This document shows positions 42,989-56,036 of a DNA stretch of 64,000 bases, one piece after another; the stretch's first letter is position 1; each line of letters opens with the position of its first letter. Position numbers and translations under genes: made by a program. A model generated the notes under the pieces. It made no database searches. It saw only the letters and a program-made list of their open reading frames with translations, and had not been told where the DNA came from. The stretch covers positions 15,744,113-15,808,112 of the forward strand of contig NC_051431.1 of NCBI RefSeq assembly GCF_001649575.2, read 5' to 3'. Origin of the DNA: Kryptolebias marmoratus. Its lineage: Eukaryota; Chordata; Actinopteri; Cyprinodontiformes; Rivulidae.

Positions 42989-44384
42989 AATTACAGATGA
43001 CATCTGTATTATAGCATCACATCTTAACACAATAGACTCACAGAGAAACACTTGGACAAGAATGTTTTGTTGCACAATCATTTCAAAGATTTCTGGAGCC
43101 GTTTTAGGAACTAAGACAAGTAACCTAGAACCTAGAAAGGAAACGGGTCATCTGTAACTCTATTTAGGACTGTAAACATTAGGAAACTTTTTATTTGTCT
43201 TCAAAGTATTTGCCTGATTTATGCCACAGTAACATGCTCAGTAATCATGTATTAATTGACCTAATGTACCATATTTGGAGAATAACAGACAATTATTCAA
43301 AATTAATACAACCTAAAAGAATTTTAAATTTGGAAAATTGGCATTTTTGTTAGTTTAACCCATCTGGTTTCATATAGGTGAATATAGACAGGTAATGCAT
43401 GGCTTATATCTGCTCTTTTCAATGTTACAAATGGCGATACTCACTAAAACTGACAGCAAGGAGGGGTGGCGACTATCTTTTCAGCTGGTCAGTCACCTCT
43501 TGATTATTACAACCTGTCACATCCTTATTATTATTGAAACAAACCACATTTCACAAAACAAAGTGCAGCGTTTCTCCACACGCACCAACATTGTTAGAAA
43601 CAAGGCAACATATCTACAACAATCCAACTTGTGTTTTTCTTTTAGTTTTTCAACAAAAAATGAATCCAAAGCAAGTTTGTTTGGTTCACAGAGATTATTC
43701 TGTGGACCTTTATTTGCTGAGATGATTAGTTTAAATGTTTGTTTGTTACAGAAACGTCGGCTGGAAGCGGTGAGCGAGCTCGTGAGACTTCTGAAGCCTG
43801 GAGGTCAGGCGCTCATCTACGTTTGGGCTTTTGAACAAGAGTACAACAAGCAGAGGTCCAAATACCTCAAAGACCTCAACAAGAGTCAGAACAGAGACCG
43901 CAGCCCCGTGGAGAACTCATCAGAGGAGACCCAGGAACCTCATAAAGTACCAAGTGTCCGCACCCACGGCTGCAACCCAACTGAAAACTTGCAAGATGCT
44001 AGCGGAGTCGCTGAAAGCAAACTTAGCGTTCACACCAACCGCACAGCCTTTAATTCGCAGGATCTTTTGGTTCCCTGGCACCTGAAAGGAGGGAAAACAC
44101 AAGAGGAAGAAGAATCACCGTCTGGGTTAAGCTCCAGACCTGACGCCCATTCAGGTTTTGACTCGAGCGTATTGTCTGGGTCGAGACCAAACAGCGGGGA
44201 AGCCACACACAGCTCCGACACCGGCCAGACTTCTGGTTGTAGTCCAGCACCTGTCTTCCATCGCTACTATCACGTCTTCGAGCAGGGAGAGCTGGAGCAG
44301 CTGTGTGCTCAGGTGGCCCGAGTCAAAGTGAAGAGCAGCTATCACGACCAGGGAAACTGGTGTGTTGTGTTAGAGAAGGAGTGA
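32908..44384 (+). CDS. alkbh8: alkbh8, tRNA wobble-uridine hydroxylase/methyltransferase
   Basis: Twelve coding exons join in frame to 703 codons: 32908-33033, 33522-33655, 34496-34596, 34692-34823, 35090-35185, 35424-35528, 37119-37189, 40538-40644, 40732-40886, 41759-42060, 42799-42948 and 43752-44384 (TGA). An N-terminal basic helix ([18 protein letters not shown]) precedes an RRM at about 43-120 ([22 protein letters not shown]). The AlkB 2-oxoglutarate/iron domain spans about 130-340, with His236-x-Asp238 and His290 as iron ligands and Arg327/Arg333 for 2-oxoglutarate. The methyltransferase domain begins near 385, with SAM motif [11 protein letters not shown] at 426-436. It methylates the carboxymethyl of wobble uridine (mcm5U, with TRM112) and hydroxylates it in certain tRNAs, supporting selenocysteine decoding. 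It is about 40 residues longer than the human protein, mostly in the linkers. All catalytic residues are present. Confidence 0.95.
35529..37118 (+). other. alkbh8: alkbh8 intron 6
   Basis: About 1.6 kb of A/T-rich intron. No coding exon, RNA gene or named repeat recognised. Confidence 0.4.
37886..37912. repeat. (TG)n microsatellite
   Basis: 13 TG units in alkbh8 intron 7. Confidence 0.9.
38056..38400 (+). repeat. (TG)n plus dispersed repeat family A, copy 5
   Basis: (TG)n at 38056-38082 leads into a family A copy with AGCTAAAATATAGTGTGGTAG then TAGCTGAGAGTCACC. It ends with the GGCAGGCGATATGCATCG and TTCAAGGAAATTCG words found also in the copy at 56190. Confidence 0.7.
38600..38830 (-). repeat. 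Dispersed repeat family A, copy 6 (inverted)
   Basis: Minus-oriented partial copy: AGCTGTGGCAGCCATCTTGG, then the TTTGCTACGAGACAAACACAC end on the plus strand. With copy 5 it makes an inverted pair about 200 bases apart in one intron. Confidence 0.65.
40231..40480. repeat. Foldback repeat family B, truncated copy
   Basis: Left arm begins TTTTAAAGTACAGTTCAG and contains GTTATGAACAGTTAATATC. A partial inverted right arm (GTAAGACGTTAATTGTTCG, near 40458-40477) follows. It matches both arms of the element at 60479-60811. It ends close to alkbh8 exon 8. Confidence 0.6.
41085..41412 (-). repeat. tRNA-derived SINE-like element
   Basis: On the minus strand the head has an A-box-like GTGGCTCGGTGGTTAGAGC (from 41410) and a B-box GGTTCAATTCC (41365-41355) at tRNA-like spacing. 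A body follows, ending in TATAAGTACAGTCCATTTATT. The element lies in alkbh8 intron 9. Adjacent sequence (41430-41490) holds another weak tRNA-like GAGTTCAACTCCCAC word. Confidence 0.6.
42085..42150 (+). repeat. Fragment of dispersed repeat family A
   Basis: Short match (GTGGTAGTAGCTGAGGGTCA, then ACACATCCTCTGAG) in alkbh8 intron 10, just after exon 10. Confidence 0.5.
42958..42986. repeat. (CA)n microsatellite
   Basis: 14 CA units starting 10 bases after the donor of alkbh8 exon 11. Confidence 0.9.
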
Positions 44385-44433
44385 CATTTTAAATTATTTG
44401 ATTGCTAATATATGTTTTAAAAAACACAGACCT

Positions 44434-44443
44434 AATAAATAAA
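44434..44443 (+). terminator. alkbh8: alkbh8 polyadenylation signal
   Basis: Two overlapping AATAAA hexamers about 50 bases after the stop codon. A short 3' UTR is expected. Confidence 0.7.
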
Positions 44444-44449
44444 CATTTA

Positions 44450-45568
44450 ATGGAAAATTACTGAGTCAAACGATCAGCTCTAATAAATGTGAGAATTTAA
44501 AAGAATCTCTGCAGTTGTGACTTTGTAAGGTTTGGCTCTGCACAGACACAAAAAAAGAGTTGTCTTTGCCAAAGAACATTTTGTGGTAAAGTGAAAGTGA
44601 ATATTAAAGATAATCTTTTATATCTATCAACAGATTCTTTCCTGCTTTTCAGTTATGAGTCAGTTTTACCTTTTTTCTGTTAACTGGAGATGTACCAATT
44701 GCTCAAACAGGACCAGAAACAGATGTTTTTATTTATCTCTCTTGAATCTTAATATCATACAAATTCACGTTCATCGGGAGGTTTGACCTAACACAACCAT
44801 CTGAGCTGTAGGTTCTAAAGCTGTAATCATGCAGAACTGGCTGTTCCACATTAATCACAGCGCAAAGAGTACGCCATAAATCGCCCAGTGTTGTTTTATT
44901 CTTATTCCTTTCTTTGCCTGTTTTTGAGGTCTGAAATCACTGAGCTGGAACTGAAGCTAAACTCTGCCTGCCCTTTTCAAGTAAAAAAATGGCTAAAATG
45001 TAAGGTGGTGCTTCAGGCTGAGGTCTGTGTGCACTTTCTGGTCACGGTTTAGCAATGCTGCGTACAATAATGAATAAAACCAGTGAACTGTGTCATGTTC
45101 GCTTGGGGTTATGTACCACTACTTTGAATAGAAATGCAGAAAATAGACTTAAAATGTAAAAATGTAAGAATTAACCCTAAATTAACCTGCATCTGAATTT
45201 CGTGTTATGTTATTTCGTGATACATTTCCAGTTATGTATGATATATGGAAAAGTAGGCATATGGTAGCCAAATATAGTTTAACATCCTTATATTTTCTGC
45301 AGTAGTTCTTTGTGGAGCCTTTATTATTGCTGAATAGATACCTTCTGTATTTTAAACAGTCATTAGGACTTGCCCACAAATTTGCAAAGTTGGATGCTAC
45401 ATTTGTTTGAAATTAAATGATTAGTGACAGTAATGTCTACTATAAAAAAAAAAAAAATCGTTTTAGTTTATAGATCAACCCATCCTGTCGTCTTTCAACA
45501 CTACAGGAACCACAAACCGACCTTTACCGTAAACTGCGACGTTTGACGAAACCGTTTACGGCAGCGTC
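44450..45568. other. Spacer between alkbh8 and cwf19l2
   Basis: About 1.1 kb between two genes in the same orientation. No other gene seen. The last ~100 bases are probably the cwf19l2 promoter and short 5' UTR; they carry repeated TTTACGG words close to the start codon and no TATA box. Confidence 0.5.
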
Positions 45569-48500
45569 ATGGCGACGTACGGGGCTAGTTTTGAGACCTC
45601 GAGCAGCATCGAAGAAAAGAGGGAACAGAAAAGGCAGGCGCGTCAGGAGGTGCTAGAAAAGGTACGAGCTGAGAGCCGTGAACCGGGAGGCAACTATAAA
45701 TATACAAACAGTGTTAATTTATTGCGTCGGTTGCGGTTTAAATCCTCCCCGTTCTGTCCGAGTACAAGCTAACAAGCTAAGAAGGCTAGCACAGCTGTAT
45801 GGTTTCGGGCGCTCAGATGGGGTTTAACAGTTTCTTTCTGACACCCTTTCCTTTCATTCTCTGTCTTGGAAAGCTAGTGTGTGCCTTAACACCAGGGTGA
45901 TAAATCCCGTGTGTGCCAGCGGCTGCAGGCAGGAAATTAGGAGACAAACACTGATTGGGACAGATAGCAGACCTGCCTGAGTTCACGTGTGTTTTATGTC
46001 GCAGTTCTTCAAAATGTCCAGTTTGGTCACCAGGCCAGGCGAGCTGTTGTAATCATTATGTACATAGTTTTTCAGCTGGGTGTTATCTTTTTGTTTTGGT
46101 GAGCAGCTTTGTTTACAGACTCACACAGACACACATCTGCTGCTGGTTTCCTGTAGATAAACACGAGGACTATCTGCTCAGCTCACCTGTACCTGAACTG
46201 GACAAAGTCATCAGGGTGGCTGGATCTAATTCACGATGCGTAGATTAAAAAGAAATGCTTTGATTTGTGATGTAAAAGTGCAAATATTTACTTTGTTCTA
46301 CAACAAAATGGAAAAGTGTGAACCACTTGCTCATAATGGGAGCAATGTTTATTTTTATAGTCAGGTTCCCCCATAAAGTCATCTTTAAAACGACCACAGA
46401 AACATTTTATTTTCACCCCATCACGTCTCTTTAACTCCTTGTTTATTTCTGTTTGTATAAACATGGTTGGAGACATAAATTCTGCCCCTCGACCTGTTTC
46501 CTTAATCTGTCCTCGTGTCTGTCCTCTGGTTGCGTCTTAGTCCTGTCCAACAGAGACACATGCAGGAGAGAAGAGGTGTTAGCAAAATGAAATGCTAAGC
46601 CATCATTTTAAACTGACATCAAACCCATCTCATCCTGCTTTATCTAACCCCTCGTTTGCTTGTAGTATACCACTTTACAGTATCAGTTCCGTCAGATGAG
46701 CATTTAAAGTGTTTTTGACAATGGACACATGTTTTTGAAAATGAATTTCTGTCGTGGAGTTAACAGGCCACACTGTTTTTGTTGTTGTCATTTGTTCAGT
46801 CTGTGAAGGAGATGTTCAAGTAAGACTTTCGGTATAATCTGTGCACTTTACTTTTACACACGATAATAAACCTTTTGAACTTGAAGTAGTTCATCTACCC
46901 TGTGGCCGAATTTTTTAGAGATGAAGACACCGTTCATTTCTTTATTGCAAGGAGACGCAAATTAGACAGACGTGCCTCTGATGTTGCTCTCAGTGTAACA
47001 CGTTCGTTAATTAGTTTGTATTGATCATTTCTCCTTATTCCCTTGCAGGCAAAGCAGAAGTATGAAAAGGAAGAGAGGAAGAGGGAGCTGAAGAGGCTGA
47101 GAGGGGAGGACACATGGATTCTGCCTGAAGTCGACCAGAGACTGCAGCAGATGGAGGAAGTAAGTTTCATGTTTCTTTTTTTTTCTTTAAAGGGGACCTA
47201 TTATGCTTCCTTGAAGAAGTCAGGATAAGTCTTTGGGCTGTACAACACATGTTCATTACATTTAATACACAAAATCATTCTCAGATGTTGAGATTTCACC
47301 TGATCAGTTCTGCTTGTTTGGAGCTCATTTCAGAATGAGTGGTTTTAGGGCTACGTCAGTTTTATGTAAATAAGCTGCTGTTGGCCACGCCCTCCAACTC
47401 AGTGTCCCGGCTCAAAACATAAAACTCACTGAAGGATTAAACACTGCAGATCTGATCCACATTTATATCATTATTGATTCAAACTCTGAGGATTCTGACT
47501 TTGGGACAGGGGCACTTAGCGGTTCTGAACCAACATTTGTCGAGTCAGACAGCGGCAATCAGGAGATCTGAAACCCGACTGGTAGTGGGTCGGGACGGCG
47601 GCAGTACAGACACGTTCTATATTACAGCCGACAACAGAACATTTTCCTTTTCCAGTAGACATTGTTCATCGGTAAAACCAGAGGAACAAATGTGACGGTC
47701 TTTCTGTAATGAAGTGGGAGGAGGTCCACTTGGGTTGCTAGATAACGGGGATTGTGACGCAACAATCCCGAGGTTTTTAAAACAGGCACCATTTTGCAGA
47801 CACCAGAAAACACTTACTTATTGCTAACAAACGGCTGGGTGTTTTTGGAAGTTTCTGGTTTTTGGAAGTTTTTTGGAAGCAGATCCCCAAATGGAAGTAC
47901 AAAAACATGCAAAAATGAATTTTGCATAATAGGTCCCCTTTAAGACCAGCAAAAAGTGTACTTAGGCAGTCATATAATGACACTGTTAAGTTAATTTCAG
48001 GAACATGTTTTTAGAAAAAAAATTGAAATAAATAAAGACAAAATGCAGTAATTAGCAAGTTATTTAAACCCCAGATTTCTTTAAAAAAATTAAAGACAAT
48101 CTAATTTTAAATTAGTTTCAATTTTGCCACTTTTAAAATATTTTTTTTTTCCAGTTTAACATTTTTGTCATCATTCCGGTGTCATTTGAATATAGATGTT
48201 AAATTATTTGTTTAGGGTTAAATCAACAAATTACACAACATCCCAACTTTTTTGGCAACAGATCTGCCGTAACAATGAAACCATTTGCAGATGAAGTTTC
48301 GCCGCTCATCTTGCTGCAGCGGCTGTGTGTGATAACCCTGACTGCTTGTTTAAAACATCCTTTTTGTCCAATAAATCAGCCACTGGTGGGGCCCTGCGGT
48401 AGCTGTTTTTTTTCTTGGTTCACCTCAGTGCATTGCTGACAGAATCTGTAACGTGGCATTCACAGCAGTGGTACCAACCATTCAAATCTTTTTGCAGTCA

Positions 48501-51500
48501 ACAGTCTCTTACTGCAGCACGAAAGAACAGCCTCTGATCTCCTCAGATACTAATCTAATGGGGGTCTGGTAGCATCTGAGGCAGGAATCTAAAACACCTG
48601 AACCCCAGAATCTACTGGAATCTATTTTCTTTCAGTAAAACCCAGAACCAAATTCTCCTGGACTCCCCTAAAGCTTCCTTATCTGTGCCTGGACTCCCCA
48701 GAGCTGTTTTGCCTGTGTGAGTTGAGCCGCCGTGTTATTAGGCTGGACGTTATAATGTTACCGCTGTTTGTTTCACACTCCACACTGTCTGGCTAGAATC
48801 GCCAGTGTGCTGCTGTCTGATCCTTTTCCATAGTTTTGCGGTTCTGCTCTTTCTCTTTCAGTTTAAAATAAATTGCTTATCAAAAACAAGTAAAAAAGAA
48901 AACGTATTGCTCACTGCAGCCATGAAATTTCTTGGTCTGATGTAGCCCAGCAGTCATTTATTTTAGAAACACTCCTTTCTTATCTTTTAGACACCACAAT
49001 CTGAAGCAGAAAGAATCCTTTTGCCTTACTTTTGACAAATAACTGAATATATGACAATAACTACAAATTAATGTGGGGGGAATGCAATTTACTCAACATT
49101 AACAGGAGGGATCTGGAAAGAAAAAGAAGAAGGAGAAAAAATCCAAAAAGAAAAAGGAGAAAAAGAAGAAAGCCAAGAAGGAGAAGACGACAGAAGTAGG
49201 AGATGGTGCAAGTGACAGTTCACAGGTAGGTAGTTTCCCTCTGCATGAGACCTTTAAACGAGCTCTGGACACCTGTTACATCTGAAGAAATAAAGTCTGC
49301 TTTACTCTGTAACAGTTAAAGAAAGGTCTGTTTAATGTTTAAGTCAAATTAGTTTGAACAGTTTCTTTGTAGCTATGAGTTGTTTTTTTTTAGTCACTTG
49401 TTTACACTGAGATGCATTAAAAGTGTCATTATTCCAGGATAATGCAAAAAAAATAATAAAAAATGCAGATTGGTGTCTCTTTCTGTCCTAATCTTCTGAT
49501 CTCCCATTGTCTCATTGTCTCTCTGGTTTTGATCTGTCTCTATCAGGACTCGCAGGACGAGTGGGTGGAGGCTCTGACGCAGCCTGCAAAAGCCTGGCAA
49601 GTCACAGAGCAATCCAAGACTTCAGAGAGCACCTCCAGCCCAGCCCAGAATGTCCAGGTGAGGACAGTACCGTGTCTCCCAGAGTCCATTGAACTCTTTG
49701 GTTTTACACCCTATGAAGTAATTTAGCCATTCCTGAGATGTTGCAAACGTTTAAACATTTTAAAGCTGTGATGTCCTTAAAGATGCCTGTTGGTTTCTAG
49801 TCATTCGTCTTGGTTTTCTCTTCACTGTCTTTGTCCCACAGAGGGACGAGTGGATGACTTTCGATTTCCTGGCTATGAAAACCACGTCCACTGCAGAGAG
49901 ACGAGCTGAGAAAGATCGACAGAAGGAGGCAGAGAGAGAGAAGGCTCAGGCTATTGAACAGGTGTGTGTGTGATAATTCTTTTACTAATGTTCCTGTTTT
50001 CCTGTCTGGTTGGAAAGGGTGAACATAAAATCATCTGTGTAAGAATGAGGCAGTGAGATTTGTAATTATGTGTATAGATTACATACAAAAACTTAAACTA
50101 AATTATTAAACTGTTATGGATGTCAGCATATTGTCATTTATTTAGTTCTATCCTCGAGGTGTTTTTGTGTTATTTACCGAATTCTAGTAAAAAATTCTGT
50201 TTGTTTCTCTCAGGCTGGTTTGCACAAACTGGAGCTGAACCCGTACTGGAAAGACGGAGGAAGTGGTTTGCCCCCGGAGGAGGCCGCTCAAACTGCAGTC
50301 AAAAAAGGTAAAAATCCTCCATCTTCACCATCAAGGCGTTTTTTTTTTAATTTAGGAAGCAGAATATGAATGTAGAATTTAACATTTACCTTTTTTTTTT
50401 TTTTTTTTTTTTAGCACATCCAAATTATTTTACCAGATTTTATAATTATTTATTTATCAAAATGTCTTTTAGAACAACTAAAAACCAAATGAGCTCTTAA
50501 AGTATTATTTATAAGCTTCTTTACTCTTTGATACAGTAAAAAACAATAAAACAAAGCAGATGTAATTCTCTGCTCCTTAACTATAGCACCTGTTGTTAGC
50601 ACCGCTATGTATAAGTGTTAATGATTTTAAAAAATAAGGCTATAGTCTCTGTGGATATTTGTCCCTTCATGAGGCTCAAGAAGAAATGTCTTGGTTTTGT
50701 TAAAAGTCTGACCGTCCTCACTTTTGTATTTCACCCAAAACCGTTCAGAAAAGATTTGGTTCTAAGACGCAATGGATGGTCATTCTCCTTTCTATGTTCT
50801 TAAAAAACAAAAATGAATCTCCTCAGACTTGATAATGACCTGAAAGTCTTTTGGTTTTTGCTCAGAACATTTGTCACGTTTTTATCTCGGTGAAGTTGTG
50901 TCATCTTTGGATTTACGAACTAAATTCGGCCGACCTTGGATTTTATTCTTTCTCTCTAACAGTTCATGGCTCGTGTTATTTCATGGATCCCTCCCCCCTC
51001 GTGTTATTTACCAACAATAATCTGTTTTAGGTTTACATTCCCAGGATTTGATGGCTTTCTTTGTCTTTCACAAAACTGTAGCTTTCATTGATGTTGTCTC
51101 CTAATTTAGCTCCCTTCTTACACGATAAAACAATCCGGTAACAGGAACTAAATTTTGAGATTGTGCCAACGGGAGTTATTCTGTTTTTTGAGGTTATTCT
51201 AGATTTTTTGTTTCACACATTATCTTCATTTTTTTTCCTTTTTAAGGGGAAACTTGCTAATAAATTCTACAAACTCTTCTCTGATGTGGCTTGAATCTGT
51301 TTTTCTTTTTAAATTGGAAAACATCTATGGAATTAAATACACCGTGCTGTAAGACAGAAGAGATTTCACATATTTGCTTTTTTATAAATGGTATTAAGAT
51401 GTTTCTGTATATGTTTGTTGGTAAAGAGTTCCTTTTTTCCTTTTTATGGTTTCCTGCAGGTCCTGTGGTGAATGATGGTGGTCTGAGCTGGCTGAGAAAA

Positions 51501-54500
51501 AATTATCAGAGGATGGAGGAGCAGGCGGAGAGGGAACAGCGCAGCCTCAGCGATGTTGTAGCAGCAAGATACGGGGTGAGAACTTCAGCACAGAATGAAA
51601 GGAAGCCACCTCACAGATGGAGATCCTGTTTACTCTTCTTTTACACAACTCGAGTTACCAGATCACAAACCTCAGTCCAGATCCATACAAAACAGAGTCT
51701 TATCCAAACCTAGATTGACCATTAGATTTAAAATAATTGTTTTTTAACAATATAAATTATCCTGCATCTATTTTCTTTCATTTTATGAGGAGTTATTATT
51801 CACATATGCTCAGTCCCAGTGGTGATTATTAAAATTGGCAAAGTAAACCAGCTTTACAAAAATAAACACAATGCTTTTGAGCAATGAAACCCACTAAAAT
51901 CTGAATCATGAACACAGAAAATCAATGACCTGAGAACTCGGTTCAACAGATCCACCAGAATCTTGACACAGAGTCACTCAATTTTTTTATTGTATTCATT
52001 TATATTTGGCATTATTTTAAAAGCTCTTTGTTTCCCTCCACTTCTCTGTCAGATGGATATTTGTGAAGCTGGTGCTCTGATACTTTTCGATTGATTTTCA
52101 AAGTCTGTGAACGGTTTGAACCTTTCCGAAGAATGTTTTTCAATCACGTCTCGTGTCTCTCCTTTGAACAGTCAATGGAGGAATTTCAGAAGCGACTTGC
52201 GGAGGCCGAGGAGGCTGTTTATGGCCGGAGTGGAGGAGGCCGAGAGCGTTCGGGGAAAGGAGAGGAAGAGGGAAGGGAGAGGTGGCGGAGGAGAGAGGAG
52301 GACTGGCGAGGTCGAGATCGGTGGAAGAAAGATGAAAGAGACTCATCGCCTCGAGACGGCGGGAGAGGAGCGGAGAAGGAGAGGCATCGGGGAAGAGACG
52401 AGGACAGGGACAGGGAGAGGTACAGAGAGAAAGACAGAAACAGGGACAGGGACAGAGAGAGGGAGCGGGATGGAGGAAAAGATGGCGATAACGAAAGAGA
52501 CAAGGACAAGAACAGAGAGCAAGAAAGGGAGCGGCAGAGGGATAAAGACATGGGAAAAGATAAGTTCAGTTCAGCAGCATCGTCTTCTTCCGGACAGAGC
52601 TGGAGTCAACGTTCCCGCTCTCTCGGCTCACTAAAAGGCCGTTTCCTCAAACCTTCAGATGATGATGACAGTGCTGAAGGTGGGTTCATCTCAACATCTT
52701 TGCTGTTAGATGTCTGAAGAATCATCTTAGGAAAATACAACTTTGTTCGATCAGTTTGGATGGTGTTTATATTGGCTCTTTAAGGTTTGAAAAGGAACAA
52801 TAGTGATCGTAGTAAATCTACTTTGGTTTGTGTGTAGCTCCTCAGCGTCCTGCTCCTCCTCAGCCGTCCGCTGGATTCCTGAAGCCCAGTTCTGACGATG
52901 AGGACCCCGCCCCAAAGAGCAGCAGCAGTCATGCCTGGAAGAAAAGCAGCGTTTCCGCCCAGGAACCCGACTGCTTGGGAAAAGAGCCCCAGGAACGCCA
53001 GAGACCGGCGGAGCGAACTGTAACTGCTCCTCAAGCTGCTGCGCCGTCCAGGTTTGAAGCTTTTTGTTCTGGTGCCTTGAAAACAAGACTTCCTGTGTTT
53101 TGGATGTTCCAGTCGTGTTTGGGTGCACACGTCGGTATTAAACAGGGTTTCACACATTAGTGCAACACCAAACAGTCCGCTCATAGAGGGAACAGTACCG
53201 GCACAATTAATACTTCAGTAACAGTCTGACCGTTGAGAAAGCAGTGGAAACTTTCCACACCGACCGCAGTGAGGTGATATAAACAGCGTTGAACACGTCG
53301 TGTTCTATTTGTACTCCAGCACAATACTTTAACCACTTGGTTTTGGCACCTACAACCAGCTGAAGACATCCACCAGTCAAAGAAAGTTTCATTATATAAA
53401 TCTAAAACGAGCAACGTGCCGTAAATGCTGTCACAATGTGTCGGGGCCTGTCTGCGACGTGTCGCCGTCTCAGTCAGGATTAGTTTTCTGCTATGACATT
53501 ATGAGCTCAATCAGGAGATTTCCAAAACAAAAATAAACCCGACTTTCAACTCATTTTCTCCCTTTTCGGACAAAAAAAAAAGTGTAACATCTTGCTGTTA
53601 TCAGGCAACTTCTGTTTTAATTTAGTCCATTTTTACCCAAGTTAGAAAACTCGTCCAACCACAGCAAAGAGGCACCGAACTGTAACGCTTACTGTAGTTG
53701 GAGCACTGATTCATAAGACTGCAACAAAACTTTACAAAATTAATTAATATAAGAGTAAGAGGAAAGGCACATTTGAAAAGAAGAGTAAGTAAGTTAGTGA
53801 CAAAAGCACCAATGATGAAGTACTAGCTTACTCGTGTTTTTCTGCAGTGTTGGGTTGAACTGTTGTCAGCCAGATGTCGGAGTTCTGGAAAGCCTTCCGG
53901 GTTTTGCCTCATTAGGCTAAGTTGTTTGGGTGAAGCGGCAGTCAGAGCCCCTGCAGCATGAAATGAGCCCACAGTGCGGCGGCAGATGGAAATGACGCCA
54001 CGAGAAGTTTAATCGCCTAGAACGATGCTTTTTTTTGTCGGGCCGCGGCACCGATCCTCGCAGACAAGGCTGTTAGGATCGCCGGAGGGGGAGTAGGGGG
54101 AGGGGGGCGCACAGCGACTCAAATAGATCAGAGCGGATAAACAATGAGGGCGCGCAGAAGCAGACGGCTCCGCGGTTAAATTAAAACCTCGGCAAATCTG
54201 TTTTCCATGAGAAGATGGAAGATGGAGGACTGGGTGAGGGGGAGTTCCAGAAAACGGGATGTTCAGAGAGTGAGATGTGAGGTAAAGTTCGAGGAAAACA
54301 AAAGGAGGCGCACTAAACTCCAGGGTTCCGACGTGGCTGTGAAACTCTACACACCAACCAGACAGACACAGGTTTTTATGTTAGGGTTTGAACTTTTAGG
54401 TTTCATTTACAATATAAAATAACTGGTGCAGTTTGCTTTTCGTTTAAATGTGTTTATCCAGGACGAAGAGCGAAAGTGAGGCAGAGGAGGAGGAGGAGGA

Positions 54501-55993
54501 GATCCCATTGCTGTCTGAGGAGGAGATGAACAAACTAGGGTCCAAGCTGATAAAGGCAGAGATGATGGGAAATACAGTGAGTTGTTTCATGCACAGGAGG
54601 ATGAAATAAATACGACCCAGGTTACAAGATCAGTTTTCTTTTTTTTACCTGAAACGAACAGCTTTAGTTGTAGACAAGTTGTGCTCTGATCCTTAGAGCT
54701 GCGCAAAAATATTTAGACTTTATGAGCCTCTTTCTGGGGTCATCTTCTTCTTCAGAAATGAGTTTTTTTATATATATATAACATACATGACCTCCTTTAA
54801 AAAGCAGTGTCTTTGTTCAGTTTATTACGGTAACTTTAAAAGTGAAACCCAGTAAAACGGCACTCTTGCCGCAGTGCAGGGAATCTGGATATGATTCAGT
54901 CCCAGAGTTATCGCTAATATAATTTTAAAAGATGTCTTAGCAAATTGAATTTAATTCACTGAGAACTAAAACAAGCTTTTATAATTCGGTCAGCGGACGC
55001 TTCAGATGATGAACGAAATACAGACATTTTATTTTGTGAATGCTTTAAAGCACTTCTAGTTTTACATACTCCCCTTCCAATCAGACATATTTTTTTGTAA
55101 TTTTTAAAAGTGGTTTTAATCAGAAAGTGTCCAGATTTTCTAAACGCCTTTCAATTTTTATTTTTTTTTTCTTTTTGATTTTGGCAGCTTTTCACTCATT
55201 TTTGTTCAGTCATGGTACCTGACCATAATACCATATTGTGCACTTGACTTTTATTCTTTAAACATAAAGATATGGCTGTGTTACAGGATATCTGGTAAAT
55301 TACAAAAGCAAAAAAAAAAAAAAAAATTGAAAGTGTTTTTTTTATGTATCAGCCATTATTCATTAATTTATCAGCCCTCTGCTCTAAATGTTAGATTTTT
55401 TTTACTGACTTCACAACGTAAGATTGAACCCTTGTCTGAACTGAGATTATTTTTGGCTGACAGGATTGCAGGTGGTCAGAAATTATGTCTGATCTGAGTC
55501 TTTGGATATGTGTGTGTGTGTCTTTTTCAGGCCATGGTCGAGAAACTGAAATCACAGCTGGAGGCAGCTCAGAAAGCCAAGGAGAACCACGCCGCCAAAA
55601 TGAAGAAACACGAAACGGCTCAGTCGAATAAGGTCTGCATACATGATGTCACTCTTAAATCACAGACGGCTGTCGTGTTCGTTGCTTTTCTTTTTTACCA
55701 GGGCACTTTCAGGCTCAGGGCCGAACTCAGAAGCACTGATTTGTGTTTCAACATTTGAAGTCGAGTGATGGAGCAGGACACACTTCACTGGTCCTGAGCA
55801 GAAATCCTCCTGAGATGGGGTTCTGATAACCAGACAGATTAATTTGACGGGAAAAACAAACAAACAAACAAACAAACAAAAAACAAGTCATTAACTGACC
55901 AAAGCCTTTAGTATGACTAATTAAAAAGAGAACAATTAAAAAGTCATTCTCGGCTGTTCTCAAACTGTCATTTGACATTTAGAAATGCCAAAC

Positions 55994-56036
<43 letters not shown>

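Noticed and set aside
52219..52551. Minus-strand frame rich in Ser and Leu opposite cwf19l2 exon 8
   Set aside because: It is the complement of the Arg/Asp/Glu codon repeats, not an independent gene.
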